Notes: a model not told the origin generated them from the letters alone. A stretch of 18,246 nucleotides of DNA from an uncultured Clostridia bacterium (GCA_944338265.1 CALVLO010000007.1:1-18246), one strand, 5' to 3'. Positions 7,261 to 14,737 are shown, counted from the stretch's first letter. Made by a program: numbers and translations.

Positions 7261-7920
7261 ATGACCATTTTACAGTACCTGAGCGCGTTCCGCCTGTTCG
7301 GCGGCGATGTGCTCGTGCTCGGCTTGGCGGTGACCATCCTCGTCTCCGTGCTCAAAAAAACGGTGCTGCACGGCGCGCCCAAAAAGCTGTTCGTGTTTTT
7401 GCCGTTTGCGCTCGGCACAGTGCTCTTTGCCGCATGGCGGTGTTTGGCGGAGCTCTCCGCCGCCCCGCTCACGAGCGGACTCGCCGATACCTTTGAAGGC
7501 GGATTTGCCTGCGGCTGCGCGGCGACGCTCTACTATGTGATCTACGAGCAGTTCCTCCGCGTAAAGCCGACTGCCGTGCAGGGCACAACCTGCACGGAGC
7601 AAACCGTCTCCGATGCGCAAACGAGCGCGGCAAACGCCACGCCTTCCGCAAACGCCCAAGCGGGCGAAGCCGCAGACGCGGCGAACACAGCGGAGCACAC
7701 GGATGAGGCATGGCTGCGCACGGCGGCAGAATTTTTGGGCGCACTGATGCCCGCAGAACAGGCGGCACGGGCGGCGAGGACGCTCCTTGCAGGCAGACGC
7801 GCAGGCGGGGCGGAGGAATTTACCGCCCTCATCGCCGAGACGCTCGCCCGCTATGCGCCCGCCCTCACGGAGGAAACGCGCACCGCGGCGGCTGCGATGC
7901 TCGCCCTTCTGCAAGCGTGA
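7261..7920 (+). CDS. Unrecognised small membrane protein upstream of the germination operon
   Basis: This 219-residue protein is not recognised. Three hydrophobic segments (about residues 14-31, 43-60 and 79-96) suggest an N-terminal membrane domain. A low-complexity Ala/Thr/Glu-rich linker (about 102-150) and an Ala-rich, probably helical tail without hydrophobic spans follow. I chose the ATG at 7261 because AAAGGGG lies 6-7 bases upstream; a longer frame from 7132 would run through repeat DNA. A possible extended -10 element, TGCTACAAT, lies at 7222-7230 without a good -35. The gene ends in its own terminator at 7971-7998, so it is probably not in one transcript with the ger genes. The short three-helix N-terminus recalls small holin-like or phage-type membrane proteins in general shape, but I see no family motif. 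Confidence 0.7.
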   Translation: MTILQYLSAFRLFGGDVLVLGLAVTILVSVLKKTVLHGAPKKLFVFLPFALGTVLFAAWRCLAELSAAPLTSGLADTFEGGFACGCAATLYYVIYEQFLRVKPTAVQGTTCTEQTVSDAQTSAANATPSANAQAGEAADAANTAEHTDEAWLRTAAEFLGALMPAEQAARAARTLLAGRRAGGAEEFTALIAETLARYAPALTEETRTAAAAMLALLQA

Positions 7921-7970
7921 TGCGCCGCAAGGCTCTCACCGCGGCAGGGTAGTTTTCCCGAGGCAAAAGG

Positions 7971-7998
7971 TCCCCGCGGGCAACTGCGGGGATTTTTT
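7971..7998 (+). terminator. Intrinsic terminator after the small membrane protein gene
   Basis: TCCCCGC and GCGGGGA form a 7-bp stem around an 8-base loop, followed directly by six T residues. It starts 50 bases after the stop codon and precedes the ger operon. Confidence 0.85.
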
Positions 7999-8015
7999 GC
8001 GCCCTTTTGCGCGCA

Positions 8016-8041
8016 GCGGCATTGTTTGCCCGCAATGCCGC
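8016..8041 (+). promoter_or_regulatory. Inverted repeat and possible sigma-G-like promoter before gerA
   Basis: GCGGCATTG (8016-8024) and CAATGCCGC (8033-8041) form a perfect 9-bp inverted repeat with an 8-base centre. A CATACTG sequence at 8041-8047 is one base from the sigma-G -10 consensus CATACTA. A weak GGCATT -35 candidate lies 17 bases upstream, within the repeat. This would fit forespore expression of germination receptors, but the -35 match is poor. Confidence 0.35.
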
Positions 8042-8052
8042 ATACTGCCTGT

Positions 8053-9486
8053 ATGAAGTATGTGCATGCGGACCTGAAAGCGAGCGCAGAAGCATTCAAG
8101 CGCCTGCTGCCCGCGGAGGATATTTTGCAATTCCCCTTTTCGGACGGAGCGGGGCGCAAGTACGTCTGCTTTTTCGCCGACGCCATCACGGATAAAGACC
8201 TGTTGGGCGAGCAGGTGCTGCGCCCCCTCTTTACCTACCGCGGCGAGACAGCGGCAAAGGCGCTCGCCGCCCACATCACCGCGCCCGAAGTGCGGCGCAG
8301 CCGCGAGATGAAGACGCTTGCGGAGGAGGTGCTTGCGGGCAATCCCGTACTCCTTTGGGAGGGCATGGACGAAGGGCTCTGCGTGGGCACCAAAAAGGTG
8401 CCCGTGCGCGCCGTTGCCGAACCGCCGACGGACGTCGCCATCAAGGGCCCGCGCGAAGGGTTTGTGGAGGACGTGAAGACGAATACGGCACTCGTGCGCA
8501 AACGGCTCAAAACGGGGGAGCTCAAGATCGAATTTCTGACGGTGGGAAGACGCTCGAAGACGAGCGTCGCGCTGTGCTATTTGGAGGGAACGAGCCCCGC
8601 AGGGGCTGCTGAGGCGGTGCGGGAAAAGCTTAGCGCCATCGAGATCGACTGCGTGCCGGATGCCTCCTATCTTGCGCGCTTTCTCTCCGACCGCCCCTAT
8701 TCGCTCGTCAAACAGGTGGGCACAACGGAAAAACCGGATATTTTTTGCGCCAAACTCGCGGAAGGGCGGGTGGGCGTGCTGACGGACGGCTCGCCCATCG
8801 CACTCACGACGCCCTATCTTTTGATCGAGGACTTCCAATCGGGCGAGGATTACTTCGTCCCCGCCGCACGCGCCACCTTCACCCGCTTTTTGCGCCTCTT
8901 TGCGCTGCTCATCGCCATCTACCTGCCCGCATTTTACATTGCCTCGCAGCTCTTTAAGCTGCAGCTCTTGCCCGTAAAGCTCCTCCTCACCATTGCGGGG
9001 AGCATTCAAGATGTGCCCCTTTCGCCCTCGCTCGAGATGCTGCTCGTGTTGCTGCTGCTCGAGATCTTAAACGAGGCGAGCATCCGCATGCCCAAATATG
9101 TGGGGATGGCGCTCTCGGTCGTGGGTGCGCTCGTGCTCGGCGAAACGGCGGTAAGCGCGGGATTCGTCTCCACGCCCGCCATCATCATTATCGCTTTCAG
9201 CGGGATCGGACTGTACGCGGTGCCCAATCTCATCGAGGAGACGAGCGTGGTGCGGCTTGCGATGCTGCTCGTGGCGGGGAGCATCGGCACCTACGGCATC
9301 GTGCTCTTTTCGGGGCTCATCCTTGCCTACCTCGTCTCGACGGAGAACTTCGGCATCCCGCTCGCCGCGCCCTTTGCGCCCCTTGTCGGGCGCGACCTCA
9401 AAGATGCGCTCGCCAAATTCCACCTCATGTCGCTCAAACACCGCCCCGTCTCCCTCGGGAGCCCCAACAAAAGGAGGCAGAAATGA
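8053..9486 (+). CDS. gerA: Spore germinant receptor A subunit (GerAA/GerKA family)
   Basis: This is the A subunit of a germinant receptor in the spore inner membrane, which with B and C subunits responds to nutrients and triggers ion and dipicolinate release. The soluble N-terminal half (to about residue 275) carries family segments such as TGELKIEFLTVGRRSK and the EKPDIF...EGRVGVLTDGSP region. Hydrophobic spans from about residue 280 include the hallmark EASIRMPKYVGMALSVVGAL and FSGIGLYAVPN. The start is uncertain. The ATG at 8053 (477 residues) aligns best with the family; the ATG at 8035 and TTG at 8026 are in frame, and none has a Shine-Dalgarno site. Its stop overlaps the gerB start by 4 bases. 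The paralogue (GerA, GerB, GerK or other) cannot be fixed from sequence alone. Confidence 0.93.
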   Translation: MKYVHADLKASAEAFKRLLPAEDILQFPFSDGAGRKYVCFFADAITDKDLLGEQVLRPLFTYRGETAAKALAAHITAPEVRRSREMKTLAEEVLAGNPVLLWEGMDEGLCVGTKKVPVRAVAEPPTDVAIKGPREGFVEDVKTNTALVRKRLKTGELKIEFLTVGRRSKTSVALCYLEGTSPAGAAEAVREKLSAIEIDCVPDASYLARFLSDRPYSLVKQVGTTEKPDIFCAKLAEGRVGVLTDGSPIALTTPYLLIEDFQSGEDYFVPAARATFTRFLRLFALLIAIYLPAFYIASQLFKLQLLPVKLLLTIAGSIQDVPLSPSLEMLLVLLLLEILNEASIRMPKYVGMALSVVGALVLGETAVSAGFVSTPAIIIIAFSGIGLYAVPNLIEETSVVRLAMLLVAGSIGTYGIVLFSGLILAYLVSTENFGIPLAAPFAPLVGRDLKDALAKFHLMSLKHRPVSLGSPNKRRQK

Positions 9487-10580
9487 CGGCTTCGAGACTC
9501 AATGCGCGGCAGATCCTGTTCTTCCTCGCCGCCGTCGCGCCCGCGGGCAAGCTCGTGCTGCTGCCCTCGCTGCTCGCTGCGCAGGCAAAAAACGATCTGC
9601 TCTTCCCCATTCTCCTGCAAGTGTGCGTGCAGGCGGCGCTCGTGTTTGCCGTGCTGCTGCTTGCGCGGCGGGAACGCACCGTGTACGCCCTGCTCGCGGA
9701 CATGGTAGGCAGTATTTGCGCCAAGGCGCTCTGCATTTTGTTTGCGGCGTTCCTGCTCTTTGCCGCCTTTGTGCCCCTCATCGAGCAAAAGTTGCTGGTG
9801 CAGAGCCTCTTTTACGACACGCTGCCCTCCTATGTGGCGTTCGCGCCCTTCTTCCTCTTTTCCGCCTACCTGTGCGCCAAGCCGCTCAACGCTTTGGGCA
9901 GGATGTGGGACGTGCTCGCGCCCCTCTTTTGCATCGGGCTCTTTGGCATCCTGCTGCTCTCGGCGGGGAGCGCGGACTTCGGCGCGCTCGCCCCTGCGGG
10001 CGGCGCGGGCGCGGGCGGATTTTTGCGCGGGAGCGCGTACAGCTCGAGCTGGTTCTTTGACGCGGCGCTCCTTCTGCCGCTCGTGGGAAAGTTCCCCTAC
10101 CGGAAGGGGCTCGCGTGGAAGGGAATGCTATGCTACCTTGCAGGCGGCGGGGCGCTCCTTCTCTTTCTCGCCGTGTACTTCGGTGTATTTTCGGACATTG
10201 CCGTAACGCAGCTGTTCGCCTTCGCGCACATGAGCAAATACTTTTCCGGGATCACGGCGATGGGGCGCATCGACTATCTCTTCATCTTCGCCGTCGCCTT
10301 TGTGATGACCTTTTACGCGGCGATGCCCATCCATGCCGCGGCAGAGACGGTTTCGGAGGCGTTCGGACGCAGAAAGCCGCTTGCCGCCCTCCTCTCGCTC
10401 GGCATGAATGCGGCGCTCTTTGCGCTGCTGTTCGCGCTCAACTTCGCGCCCTCCGCGACCATCGCCGCCATCACGGAGCGGGCGTTCTGGGTCTTCCCCG
10501 CCGTGGGCGCGGGCGCAGCGGGGCTCCTGCTCCTTCTCGACGGCGTACAGGCGCTCCAAAGGAGGCGGCATGCGGACTAA
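9483..10580 (+). CDS. gerB: Spore germinant receptor B subunit (GerAB family permease)
   Basis: This 365-residue protein is almost entirely membrane-embedded, with about ten hydrophobic spans, as expected for the B subunit of germinant receptors. GerAB proteins belong to the amino acid-polyamine-organocation transporter superfamily and are thought to hold the germinant-binding pocket. Family features seen are the N-terminal ISxRQ-like LNARQILFFLAAVAPAG, and the late FFD.ALLLPLVGKF and MGRIDYLFIFAVAFVM segments. The ATG at 9483 overlaps the gerA stop (ATGA), with AAAAGGAGG five bases upstream. Its own stop lies inside the start of gerC. The sequence is diverged, and the ligand cannot be predicted. 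Confidence 0.88.
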   Translation: MTASRLNARQILFFLAAVAPAGKLVLLPSLLAAQAKNDLLFPILLQVCVQAALVFAVLLLARRERTVYALLADMVGSICAKALCILFAAFLLFAAFVPLIEQKLLVQSLFYDTLPSYVAFAPFFLFSAYLCAKPLNALGRMWDVLAPLFCIGLFGILLLSAGSADFGALAPAGGAGAGGFLRGSAYSSSWFFDAALLLPLVGKFPYRKGLAWKGMLCYLAGGGALLLFLAVYFGVFSDIAVTQLFAFAHMSKYFSGITAMGRIDYLFIFAVAFVMTFYAAMPIHAAAETVSEAFGRRKPLAALLSLGMNAALFALLFALNFAPSATIAAITERAFWVFPAVGAGAAGLLLLLDGVQALQRRRHAD

Positions 10581-11730
10581 ACATTGGCTGAAAACGCTGC
10601 CCGCTAAGCTGTGGATCGCGCTTGCGGCGCTCGTCGCCTTCACATTTTTCTCCAACGACTTCGGCTTGGTGGACATCCAAAAGACGGCGATCATTCTCGC
10701 CGCGGGCGTGGACAGGACGGAGGAGGGCTTTGAACTCACCGCGCAGATCGCAGTGCCCAAGGGAAGCGACCGCACGACGGGCGGCACGTCGAGCGTGGAG
10801 ATCGAGGGGCGGGGCGCGACCGTTGCAGACTGCCTTGCCGCCATCTACGCGCAGACGGGCTGGGTGCCAAAACTCGTGTTCTGCGACCTCATCCTCCTCG
10901 GCGAAGAGGCTGCACGCAGCGGCGCGTTGGATGCGCTCGACTTCTTTTTACGCAATGAATATTCCCCCGACTCCTGCCTCCTTGCCGTATGCGAGGGCAG
11001 CGCGGGCGAGACACTCAAAGCCGCAAGCGCCATCGACGACGCCTCTTCGCTCGCTCTCGAAAAGCTCTTTTCGGATGCGGCAAAAAGATCGGGACGGGTG
11101 ATGACGGCGACGATGCGCGAGTTTGCCATCGGGCACTACGGCGCAAGCGCGAGCGGCTACATGCCCTATGTGCGCATGATCGCGCAAAAGGGACCCGAGG
11201 AGGGCGCGGGCGGCGGGCAAAACACTGCGGCGGAGGAGGGCGAAGAAAAACTCTTTTCCGCCGAGCAGACGGCGCTCTTTTCCGCGGGCAGGATGACGGG
11301 CATTTTGACGGAGGAGGAGACGGCGGCGTTCAGCCTGCTGAAGGGCAACGTGTACGGCGGCGCCCTCCCCGCGGGCGACGCGACGCTCGCCGTCCTAAAA
11401 AACAGCGGAGGCGTCTCCCTGCAGGCGGAGACGCTTACGGCAAAGCTCTCCATCGGGCTCAAAGTGCGCATTGCCGCCCGCGCCGCGGCGTCCTCGCCCG
11501 AAAACGTCGCCACCAACCGCGTTACCCAAGCGGAGTGCCTTGCCGCCGAACAGGCGCTCGAAAAAGCCGTGCGTTCGCTGTGGGCGCGCTGCGCCGAAGC
11601 GGAGTGCGACCTCTTCTTTCTGCGGCGGACGCTGTGGCGGCGCTCTCCAGAGAAATACGCCGCGCTCAAAGATACGCCGCTTAGCGAGATCGCCCTTTCG
11701 ACCGAGATCTCGGTAGAGGGCTTGCGCTGA
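10570..11730 (+). CDS. gerC: Spore germinant receptor C subunit (Ger(x)C family) without lipobox cysteine
   Basis: This 386-residue protein occupies the C position of the operon. It has the family's start of mature domain, GLVDIQKTAIILAAGVD, matching the usual ELNDLAIVxGIGID. Domain III features near the end include SLWARCAEAECDLFFL. Typical GerC proteins are lipoproteins with a conserved cysteine just before this motif. Here residues 1-45 contain no cysteine, and FFSNDFGLVDIQ stands where CWDxxEL is expected. The hydrophobic segment at about 13-27 would therefore act as an uncleaved membrane anchor. A Gly/Glu-rich insert lies near residues 215-230. The ATG at 10570 overlaps the gerB stop and has AAAGGAGG 5 bases upstream. 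A terminator follows the stop by about 16 bases. Confidence 0.88.
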   Translation: MRTKHWLKTLPAKLWIALAALVAFTFFSNDFGLVDIQKTAIILAAGVDRTEEGFELTAQIAVPKGSDRTTGGTSSVEIEGRGATVADCLAAIYAQTGWVPKLVFCDLILLGEEAARSGALDALDFFLRNEYSPDSCLLAVCEGSAGETLKAASAIDDASSLALEKLFSDAAKRSGRVMTATMREFAIGHYGASASGYMPYVRMIAQKGPEEGAGGGQNTAAEEGEEKLFSAEQTALFSAGRMTGILTEEETAAFSLLKGNVYGGALPAGDATLAVLKNSGGVSLQAETLTAKLSIGLKVRIAARAAASSPENVATNRVTQAECLAAEQALEKAVRSLWARCAEAECDLFFLRRTLWRRSPEKYAALKDTPLSEIALSTEISVEGLR

Positions 11731-11746
11731 GCGCAGAAAAAGTTAT

Positions 11747-11777
11747 CCCCCGCGCGACCGCACGGGGGAGTGTTTTT
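11747..11777. terminator. Bidirectional terminator shared by gerC and the minus-strand RNA
   Basis: CCCCCGCGCG (11747-11756) pairs with CGCACGGGGG (11759-11768). On the plus strand the stem is followed by TGTTTTTG, ending the ger operon. On the minus strand it is followed by ATAACTTTTT (down to 11737), ending the convergent RNA. Both strands have a plausible U-tract. Confidence 0.85.
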
Positions 11778-11988
11778 GTAGTTGGTATTGAGTTGTTTTT
11801 TGGGGCGGAGTCCCTTTTTGCCTTGCGCTGCGGCGCCCTTGGGATACGGCGTGCTCCTTCTGAGCACCTCGGTACCCTATCCTTTGTGCGCCCCGCGCGG
11901 GCGAGGGATGCTCTCGGCTCCATCCTGTGTATCTTGGGTTAAGACCCGTGCGGCAGGCGTACGATGCCGCGTATAAACTGAAGCCGAT

Positions 11989-12021
11989 TTAATTCTCCAC
12001 CCTCCGGGTAGAACTGTACAT
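11989..12021 (-). CDS. Possible 10-residue ORF inside the candidate RNA
   Basis: MYSSTRRVEN starts at an ATG with AAGGAGG 8 bases upstream. Like its neighbour it begins Met-Tyr, within a shared UGUACAG string. A tandem pair of such strong sites is unusual by chance, but peptides this short cannot be judged from sequence alone. Confidence 0.3.
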   Translation of the reverse strand: MYSSTRRVEN

Positions 12022-12036
12022 TGGTCTGACCTCCTT

Positions 12037-12075
12037 TTACGAAATCTTCAATCCTTGGGAAATGAACCTGTACAT
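12037..12075 (-). CDS. Possible 12-residue ORF inside the candidate RNA
   Basis: MYRFISQGLKIS starts at an ATG preceded by GGGAGG with a 6-base spacer, an ideal ribosome site. Its TAA stop abuts the ribosome site of the next tiny ORF. No homology is recognised; the purine-rich motifs could equally be structural parts of the RNA. Confidence 0.3.
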   Translation of the reverse strand: MYRFISQGLKIS

Positions 12076-12259
12076 ACCGCACCTCCCGTATTGAATTTTT
12101 CGGAGACCTTTGCCCTATGTGATGTTGTCTCCTGACCTTTAACGGATTTTTCCGTCCGCTTGTTCTGTTGCGTTGCCCGTAGGCGTTAGCTGTGCATCGG
12201 ACCAACCTTCCTTGTGGGTAAATAACATTTCATGAAAGTTATTTTCTTTTTGTGTCTTT

Positions 12260-12287
12260 ATTATAGCACGAATTTTTGACTTGTCAA
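12260..12287 (-). promoter_or_regulatory. Consensus sigma-A promoter of the candidate RNA
   Basis: TTGACA (12287-12282) and TATAAT (12265-12260) are both perfect, with a 16-base spacer. Upstream of the -35 the minus strand has long A and T tracts (about 12319-12290) resembling an UP element, which suggests high expression. It faces away from spoIIE. The plus-strand TTGTCAAT at its -35 resembles a Spo0A box with mismatches. Confidence 0.85.
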
Positions 12288-12376
12288 TAGTTTTCGGAAA
12301 AAAATTAAAAAATTTTTTCGGACTCCTTTTTTCGATAAAGTCCGAGGATATTCGCGCGGGCGTGCGCGCGTTTCCC

Positions 12377-12385
12377 TGTTATACT
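12377..12385 (+). promoter_or_regulatory. Extended -10 promoter element of spoIIE
   Basis: TGTTATACT is an extended -10 element (TGn plus TATACT), 23 bases before the ATG at 12409. No good -35 is seen at 17 bases, which fits an activator-dependent promoter; spoIIE in Bacillus is activated by Spo0A. A weak Spo0A-box-like TTTTTCGAT is at 12328-12336, and a 7-bp inverted repeat TCGGACT / AGTCCGA spans 12318-12345. Confidence 0.5.
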
Positions 12386-12408
12386 GTAAGAAAAAACAGA
12401 GGTAACCT

Positions 12409-14661
12409 ATGCACCGGATCCGCCTTCGCCTGCCCGCCGCCAAAGATGCGCTCTTTTTTGCCCTGCTTGCGGGGAGCATGGCGCTTTTCAACTTTTCTCT
12501 GCCGCAGCAGGAGCCCCTCTCCTTTGCGGCGCTCTTTGCCGCGCTCGCCTGCGGGCGCGCCCTCTTTGCCTCGTGTGCAGCCTATCTTGCGGCATCCGCC
12601 GCCTTCCTCTCGTGGGAGGGCACGCTGTGCTGCGCCGTGCAGGCTTGCTTTTTGCTGCTCGTCTTTGCGCTGTACGCGCACTTCCGCCGCCATATGGGGT
12701 ACGAGCGCTTCCTCTACGGCGCCATCGCGCAGCTTCCCTTCCTGTTTTTGTTCCCGCATGCGGGATACGCGCTCTTCCCCATCCCCATCTTGGCGCAGAA
12801 AGCCATCCTCGCCGCAGCCATCCTGCTCTGCGCCCTGCTCTTTGAGATCTCCCTGCGCGCCCTGCTCTTCCGTGCCTTCCGCTGCCGCCTGACGGGGGCG
12901 GAGTGCGCCGCACTCGCCCTTTGCTGGCTCCTCCTCGGGATGGGGCTCTTGCACGCGCTCGGAGAAGCCGCCTTCACCTTTGCCGCCCTCCTTGCCCTGT
13001 TCGGCGCCGCCGCCCTCACGGGGCGCGCCTTGGCGGTGCCCTTTGCCGTCGTGCTCGCGCTCCCGCTGTGCGCCGTGAACGTGAGCCTCGCCCCCATCGC
13101 CGCGTATGCCGTATTTGCCTGCCTCGCCCTCCTCTTTTTGCCCTACGGGAGGGCGGCAGCCGCCCTCGCCCTCTTTGCCGCATATGCCGCGGAACGGTGG
13201 CTTGCAGGCGCGCTCTCGGCGGGCACGCTATCCCTCGTTCTCACCCTGCTTGCAGGGGCGCTCCCCCTCCTCATTCTGTGCATCCTGCCCCGCCCCCTTC
13301 TGGAGCGCATGCAGCGTACCCTTCTTTTTTACCGCGAACGCAGCCTGCCGCGCATCGCCGTCAACCGCAGCCGCCGCGCCGCGGGCGAACAGCTCTACGA
13401 GGTCTCGGCGCTCTTCCGCGAGATCGAATGCGCCTTCCGCGACCCCGAAACGGAGGACGAAGCGCCCCGCCGCATCCGCGAGAAGCTCACCGCCGCCCTG
13501 TGCAAGGGCTGCAAAAACACCTGCGACGACGAGCTCGAACGGCTCATCCGCGTGGGGATGGCGAAGGGGAAGGTCAACCTCATCGACCTGCCCGCGGAGC
13601 TCGCAAAGCGGTGCGTCAACGCCGCCGGGCTGCTGTTCGTCCTCAACAAAGAGCTTGCAGACTACCGCCGCTGCGCCGCCGAGCTCGAAACGGCACGGGC
13701 GGGCAGACGGCTGCTCGCGCAGCAGGCGCACGGCGTGAGCGAGATCTTAAAAGATCTTGCCCTCGCGCAGAGCGAAGAATACACCTCCTCCGATCAGGAA
13801 GAGGCGCTCGCCCGCGCCCTGCAGGAGCACGGCATCCTCTGCGCGGAGATCTTCCTCTACGGCGACAGGGATGGCTGCACGGTGAGCATGACGCTCCCCG
13901 CCCAAACAGACGGACGGGCGGTGTGCCGCATCGCGGGAGAGGCGCTCGCCCTTCCGCTCGCCCTCGCCGATAAGATCCCCCTCCCCGCCGACAGGGCGTG
14001 CTTCGTCCTCCGCCGCAAGCCGCGCTACGACGCGGCGTTCGGCATTGCCGCCCGTCCCAAAAACGGGGAGACGCAAAGCGGCGACACGCACTCCGTGATG
14101 CGCATCGACGAGCGGCGCTTCCTCGTCGCCCTTTCCGACGGCATGGGCAGCGGCGAGAACGCACGCGACGTCTCCGCCCGCACGCTCTCCCTTTTGGAGA
14201 GCTTTTACAAGGCGAAAATGCCCTCCGAGACGGTGCTCTCCGCCGTAAACAGCCTCATCGCGTTCTCTTCGGAGGAGACCTTCTCCTGCCTCGATCTCGC
14301 CGCCGTCGACCTCGATACGGGCAGCGCAGACGTGGTGAAGATCGGCTCGCCCGCGGGCTTTCTCCTCTCGGGCGAGGAGCTGAAAATTTTGGAGGGAGAA
14401 TCCCTGCCCATCGGCATGCTCGAGGCGGTGCACCCCGCCACGATGCGCCTCACGCTCAAAGAAGACGACTTTTTGCTCTTTATGAGCGACGGCGTGACCG
14501 CCGCCTTCGGCTCCACCGCCGATCTGTGCGCGTACCTGAGCGAACAGCGCCCGCTCAATCCGCAGGCGCTCGCCGAAAACGTGCTCGCCGCCGCCCTCTC
14601 CCGCGCCCGCGGCGAGGACGACGACATGACGGTGCTCGCCGTAAAACTCACCGCCGCATAA
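12409..14661 (+). CDS. spoIIE: Stage II sporulation protein E, membrane-bound PP2C phosphatase
   Basis: SpoIIE dephosphorylates the anti-anti-sigma factor SpoIIAA-P, releasing sigma-F in the forespore, and takes part in polar septation. The protein has 750 residues against about 827 in Bacillus subtilis. Residues 1 to about 300 are a series of roughly ten hydrophobic helices. A central cytoplasmic region contains the typical cysteine cluster CKGCKNTC (365-372). The C-terminal PP2C-type domain has SDGMGSGENA (Asp577), MSDGVTAAFG (Asp694) and EDDDMTVL (Asp737-739), which supply metal-binding acidic residues. The ATG at 12409 has AGAGG 7 bases upstream. It is transcribed alone, followed by a terminator at 14703-14737. 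The candidate RNA starts divergently about 150 bases upstream. Confidence 0.96.
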   Translation: MHRIRLRLPAAKDALFFALLAGSMALFNFSLPQQEPLSFAALFAALACGRALFASCAAYLAASAAFLSWEGTLCCAVQACFLLLVFALYAHFRRHMGYERFLYGAIAQLPFLFLFPHAGYALFPIPILAQKAILAAAILLCALLFEISLRALLFRAFRCRLTGAECAALALCWLLLGMGLLHALGEAAFTFAALLALFGAAALTGRALAVPFAVVLALPLCAVNVSLAPIAAYAVFACLALLFLPYGRAAAALALFAAYAAERWLAGALSAGTLSLVLTLLAGALPLLILCILPRPLLERMQRTLLFYRERSLPRIAVNRSRRAAGEQLYEVSALFREIECAFRDPETEDEAPRRIREKLTAALCKGCKNTCDDELERLIRVGMAKGKVNLIDLPAELAKRCVNAAGLLFVLNKELADYRRCAAELETARAGRRLLAQQAHGVSEILKDLALAQSEEYTSSDQEEALARALQEHGILCAEIFLYGDRDGCTVSMTLPAQTDGRAVCRIAGEALALPLALADKIPLPADRACFVLRRKPRYDAAFGIAARPKNGETQSGDTHSVMRIDERRFLVALSDGMGSGENARDVSARTLSLLESFYKAKMPSETVLSAVNSLIAFSSEETFSCLDLAAVDLDTGSADVVKIGSPAGFLLSGEELKILEGESLPIGMLEAVHPATMRLTLKEDDFLLFMSDGVTAAFGSTADLCAYLSEQRPLNPQALAENVLAAALSRARGEDDDMTVLAVKLTAA

Positions 14662-14702
14662 GGCTCCGTCTTCCCGTTGCGGAAAATAGCGGAAAACGAA
14701 CA

Positions 14703-14737
14703 GGGCGCGACCGTTTTGGCCGCGCCCCCGATTTTTT
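14703..14737 (+). terminator. Intrinsic terminator after spoIIE
   Basis: GGGCGCGACC and GGCCGCGCCC form a stem with one A-C mismatch and a 5-base loop, followed by CCGATTTTTT. It lies about 40 bases past the spoIIE stop. The convergent minus-strand gene ends 8 bases further on. Confidence 0.75.

Larger units (their letters stand above)
11737..12253 (-). ncRNA. Candidate standalone structured RNA, about 515 nt, unassigned family
   Basis: A perfect sigma-A promoter starts a minus-strand transcript near 12253 that ends at a terminator near 11737; no convincing protein gene lies between. The DNA is less GC-rich than its neighbours and full of hairpins in RNA sense: AUAAC/GUUAU at the 5' end, ACGGA/UCCGU, GGAGAC/GUCUCC, GCGGCA/UGCCGC, GGAUG/CAUCC, and GUGCUC/GAGCAC nested inside GGAUA/UAUCC. 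GGUUGGU near 12200-12206 can pair with ACCAAC(U) at 11786-11780, closing the body just before the terminator. I could not match it to RNase P RNA, tmRNA, SRP RNA or 6S RNA, whose signature sequences are absent. A known large class I cannot recall by sequence (OLE, ROOL, raiA) is possible, as is an mRNA for tiny peptides. Confidence 0.6.

Noticed and set aside
7936..9009. 357-codon minus-strand frame opposite gerA
   Set aside because: It lies antisense to a clear germinant receptor gene and shows only charged, His- and Arg-rich shadow sequence.
11939..12205. 88-codon minus-strand frame inside the candidate RNA
   Set aside because: It opens at a non-ATG codon without a ribosome site, uses codons unlike the neighbouring GC-rich genes, and runs across several hairpins. 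The RNA reading explains the region better, though a broken gene is not fully excluded.
11737..12253. Group II intron, RNase P RNA, tmRNA or SRP RNA
   Set aside because: No domain V-like hairpin, no GAGGAAAGUC or ACAGAA core, no tRNA-like 3' end with CCA, and no GGAAGGAAGCAGC motif were found.
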